In this document: positions 5,603-7,799 of the stretch, one piece after another | How positions within the stretch are numbered: position 1 is the stretch's first letter | Layout of the letters: each line of letters starts with the position of its first letter | Source: Synergistaceae bacterium | Lineage (GTDB): Bacteria; Synergistota; Synergistia; Synergistales; Aminobacteriaceae | Length of the DNA: 7,799 nucleotides | Reading direction: 5' to 3' | Assembly (NCBI GenBank): GCA_031270755.1 | Contig: JAISWV010000103.1 | Span: 1 to 7,799, forward strand | The notes under the pieces: model-generated | What the model saw: the letters and a program-made list of their open reading frames with translations, nothing else | Database searches by the model: none | Told to the model about the DNA's origin: nothing | Program-made: the position numbers and the translations under genes

Positions 5603-6715
5603 TTATTTATGGAACATCAGGTCATCGAACAATCGTTCGTATTCTTCCACGGCACGCCGTTCCGAGAAAAACGCGGCGCGTCTTTTCAGTTCTTCGCGGG
5701 ACATAGGATGCTTCAGGGCTTCTTCCATGAGCCTCGCCACGTTGGCGGCGTCTCCCGTTTTCGCCAGCCAGCCGTATTTGCCGTTATCCAGGATCTCGGC
5801 GGGACCGCTTTTGCAATCGGTGGCGACGACGGGGCAGCCGCAGGCCAAAGCTTCGGCCGCAACGTTGCCGAATCCCTCGAAGCGGGACGTCATGACGAAA
5901 AGCGCCGCCCGTTTCATATAGGGATAGGGGTTGGAGACGTAGCCCGGCAGCGATACGCGGTTCGCGAGGTTTTCTTCGCGGACGATTTTTTCCAGCACCG
6001 TCCTTTGCCTGCCCTCGCCCAAAATCAAAAACCGCAGCTCGGGATACCGGGGAGCCAGCAGGGCGAACGCGCGGATCGACGTCGCGAAGTCCTTTTGGCT
6101 GCCCAGGCGCCCGACGCCCAGGACAACCGCCGCGCCTTCCTCTTCTCTGAACCAAGGATGATCTAAAGGAGCCTCCATCTGAGCGGCCAACTCGTCCGTC
6201 ACGACAGGGTTGTAAATGACGCGAATTTTTTCCGGCTCGACGAGCTTCAGGCTCTTTATTTCCTCCGCGACGCCCCGAGAAATGCAAACGCAAGCCGAAG
6301 CCATCGGGTACAAAAGGCGGCAGCGCAAAAAACGAACACGCGTCTGCAAAGGCCCGCGGTCCATGGTGAACATGTTCCGCTGCGACAGGACCACATGAAA
6401 GGGAACACGCAGAAAAAGCCTTGCCAAAAGCGCCCTCATGGAGGTATAAACGGGCAGAAGAAAATCCACAGGAAAAGAACGGAGGTACGTCAGCAGGCTG
6501 AAAAAAGAGCCCCTCAGGTCTACGACCCGGACTTCCGAAGCCACGGCGGCCAAAAGCGGGCCTTTCGCGGCGAACAAAAGCACGGCGACGTCCTGACCGT
6601 CCCGCGCCAAACCGTTGGCCAGGCGTAAAGCCGAGCGCTCCGCCCCTCCCTCCCCCAGATCCCGAAGGAGAAACGCCAGCCGATACTTTCGCCGGTTTTT
6701 GTCGTCCTCGGGCAT
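5603..6715 (-). CDS. GT4-family glycosyltransferase
   Basis: This retaining GT-B glycosyltransferase (370 aa) probably elongates lipopolysaccharide core or another surface glycan in the cytoplasm from a nucleotide sugar. Features in order: the N-terminal acceptor domain with LLRDLGEGGAERSALRLAN (16-34), a variable central part, CISRGVAEEI (144-153), the linker to the donor domain at VVLGVGRLGSQKDFATSIRAF (197-217), LRFLILGEGRQR (227-238), LPGYVSNPYPYM (256-267), and the diagnostic E-x7-E motif with Glu280 and Glu288 in SRFEGFGNVAAEALACGCPVVATD. The ATG at 6715 has no good Shine-Dalgarno (only GGCGG eight bases upstream), and a TGA immediately precedes it in frame. A 19-codon ORF with a much better ribosome site sits just upstream, so translation may depend on reinitiation. 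The GT9 gene follows after a one-base gap. Confidence 0.92.
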   Translation of the reverse strand: MPEDDKNRRKYRLAFLLRDLGEGGAERSALRLANGLARDGQDVAVLLFAAKGPLLAAVASEVRVVDLRGSFFSLLTYLRSFPVDFLLPVYTSMRALLARLFLRVPFHVVLSQRNMFTMDRGPLQTRVRFLRCRLLYPMASACVCISRGVAEEIKSLKLVEPEKIRVIYNPVVTDELAAQMEAPLDHPWFREEEGAAVVLGVGRLGSQKDFATSIRAFALLAPRYPELRFLILGEGRQRTVLEKIVREENLANRVSLPGYVSNPYPYMKRAALFVMTSRFEGFGNVAAEALACGCPVVATDCKSGPAEILDNGKYGWLAKTGDAANVARLMEEALKHPMSREELKRRAAFFSERRAVEEYERLFDDLMFHK

Positions 6716-6718
6716 GGC

Positions 6719-6778
6719 TCAAACCGCCGGGGCCACGTGAATGGTATCGGTACCGCGGTTGGCGTCATTCGCAGGCAT
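6719..6778 (-). CDS. Possible 19-codon leader ORF in frame with the GT4 gene
   Basis: The reading frame MPANDANRGTDTIHVAPAV starts with ATG at 6778 and ends in TGA at 6721-6719. It is in the same frame as the GT4 gene and is separated from it by only one codon (GCC) after the stop. AAGGGG (6793-6788 on the reverse strand) gives it a Shine-Dalgarno at nine bases, better than that of the GT4 ATG. It may be a coupling leader, or the original N-terminus of the GT4 protein cut off by a nonsense mutation. It has no recognisable domain. Confidence 0.35.
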   Translation of the reverse strand: MPANDANRGTDTIHVAPAV

Positions 6779-6787
6779 GATAAACAA

Positions 6788-6793
6788 CCCCTT
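6788..6793 (-). promoter_or_regulatory. Shine-Dalgarno for the leader ORF before the GT4 gene
   Basis: AAGGGG on the reverse strand lies nine bases before the ATG at 6778 and within the short gap after the KdsD/KpsF stop at 6812. It is the only convincing ribosome site between the isomerase and GT4 genes, which is why the 19-codon ORF deserves attention. Confidence 0.4.
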
Positions 6794-6811
6794 GTATAGT
6801 CTTGCCTCGCT

Positions 6812-7789
6812 TTACGCGATGCCGCTTTTCAGCAGCTCGTACAGGTGGATCATTCCCAGAGGTACTTTTCTGCTTTCTCTGCTTTTGCCGTCCACGACGA
6901 TCAGAACCGAGATTTTACGTTCTTCCATGACTCTGACGGCGTCGACGGCCAAACGTTCCGCTTCGATGACGACGGGGGTACGGGTCATGGCGTCCTCGAT
7001 TCGGTCGTTCAGCGCGTTGATTCCGCTGCGCTCCAACAGGCGGCGCAGGTCTCCGTCCGTGAAGATGCCCACCAGCTCCCCCGTTTCGTCCACCACGCAG
7101 GTGGCACCGTATTTTTTGTCCGTGATCTCGAACAGGGCCTTCTCCACCGATACATCCCGCTGCACCTTCGGGAGTTGTTCCAGCGGGTCCATGAGATCCA
7201 CGACTCGGGTCAAGAGGCGGCGGCCCAAGGTTCCGCCCGGGTGGAACACGGCGAAATCCTCCCTGCGCAAGCCGCGCAGCTGAGCCACCATTCCGGCCAG
7301 CGCGTCCCCCACCACCAGCTGCAGCGTCGTGCTGCTGGTGGGCGCCAGGTGCAGGAGGTCCGCCTCGGATTCCACGCCGGCGTCCAAGACGATGTCCGCG
7401 TGCTTTGCCAGGGGAGACTCCGTGTTGCCCGTAACCGCGATGGAAAGAGCTCCCAACCGCCTGAAGTGCGGCAGGACCGCCAGTACCTCCGCCGTGCTGC
7501 CGCTGTTGCTGACGAAAAATCCCACGTCTTCGCGGCGTACCATGCCCAGGTCGCCATGAGCGCCCTCCGCCGCGTGGAGGAAGAAAGAAGGCGTCCCCAA
7601 GGAGGCAAACGTCGCGGCAATCTTGCGCCCGATATGGCCGGACTTGCCGATTCCGACCACCACCACCCGTCCCCGGCACTCGCAAACGGCCCGCGCCGCC
7701 CGCACCAGCTCCAACCCCAGCCTATTCGCCGCTCGCGTCAGTTCCGCGGCCTCTCCGAGAATGACGGACCGTCCCGTCCGCAACAACAC
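6812..7789 (-). CDS. kdsD: Arabinose-5-phosphate isomerase (KdsD/KpsF/GutQ family)
   Basis: This cytoplasmic enzyme interconverts ribulose 5-phosphate and arabinose 5-phosphate, the first step toward Kdo for lipopolysaccharide or capsule. An N-terminal SIS domain (about 1-195) is followed by two CBS domains (about 200-255 and 265-325). Compared from memory with Escherichia coli KdsD, the four catalytic residues appear conserved with a constant offset of ten: Lys49 (GKSGHIG), Glu101 (NSGSTAEV), Glu142 (SEADLLHLAPTSSTT) and His183 (FHPGGTLGR). The CBS part carries GIFTDGDLRR (241-250). The GTG at 7789 gives 325 residues (about 328 in E. coli) but lacks a Shine-Dalgarno, and the frame stays open to the window's right edge, so the true start may be slightly upstream. 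It is the first visible gene of the glycan unit. A KpsF or GutQ paralogue role cannot be excluded. Confidence 0.94.
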   Translation of the reverse strand: MLLRTGRSVILGEAAELTRAANRLGLELVRAARAVCECRGRVVVVGIGKSGHIGRKIAATFASLGTPSFFLHAAEGAHGDLGMVRREDVGFFVSNSGSTAEVLAVLPHFRRLGALSIAVTGNTESPLAKHADIVLDAGVESEADLLHLAPTSSTTLQLVVGDALAGMVAQLRGLRREDFAVFHPGGTLGRRLLTRVVDLMDPLEQLPKVQRDVSVEKALFEITDKKYGATCVVDETGELVGIFTDGDLRRLLERSGINALNDRIEDAMTRTPVVIEAERLAVDAVRVMEERKISVLIVVDGKSRESRKVPLGMIHLYELLKSGIA

Positions 7790-7799
7790 CTCGTCGCTG

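Noticed and set aside
6746..6760. CGGTACCG palindrome upstream of the GT4 gene as an operator
   Set aside because: An eight-base palindrome is short, lies inside the candidate leader ORF, and has no promoter next to it.

Overview
The window looks like chromosomal DNA from a GC-rich diderm (Gram-negative-type) bacterium. Two signals combine: a two-subunit class 1B dihydroorotate dehydrogenase (pyrK-pyrD), a form best known from Firmicutes and relatives, and lipopolysaccharide-type genes (a Kdo-pathway sugar-phosphate isomerase, a GT9 heptosyltransferase-like protein and a GT4 glycosyltransferase). Synergistota would fit both, but this is an inference from gene content and not a match to a known genome.

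Layout from left to right. Positions 1-536 (minus) hold the 5' end of alaS, which continues off the left edge. A short divergent promoter region follows, then a 116-residue exported protein of unknown function (795-1145, plus). Its stop codon lies inside a small 11-bp tandem repeat. A hairpin separates it from the convergent lrgAB pair (2302 to 1242, minus; CidA/LrgA holin-like protein and LrgB, overlapping by ATGA). An intergenic region of about 130 bp separates lrgA from the divergent pyrK-pyrD pair (2434-4070, plus), whose two genes overlap by four bases.

Positions 4071-4581 contain no intact gene and are visibly AT-richer than the flanks. This stretch is a scrap yard. It holds two short adjacent segments nearly identical to internal pieces of the two glycosyltransferase genes further right, a frameshifted remnant resembling the start of a PIN-domain protein, and a pair of imperfect direct repeats around that remnant.

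Positions 4582-7789 (all minus) look like one envelope-polysaccharide transcription unit, read right to left: a KdsD/KpsF arabinose-5-phosphate isomerase, a possible 19-codon leader ORF, a GT4 glycosyltransferase and a GT9 heptosyltransferase-like protein. The isomerase would feed Kdo synthesis. The two transferases would add sugars to the lipopolysaccharide core or a related glycan.

No tRNA, rRNA, CRISPR array or intact mobile element was seen. I found no convincing new multi-gene system. The most unusual parts are the relic region at 4071-4581 and the in-frame leader ORF before the GT4 gene.
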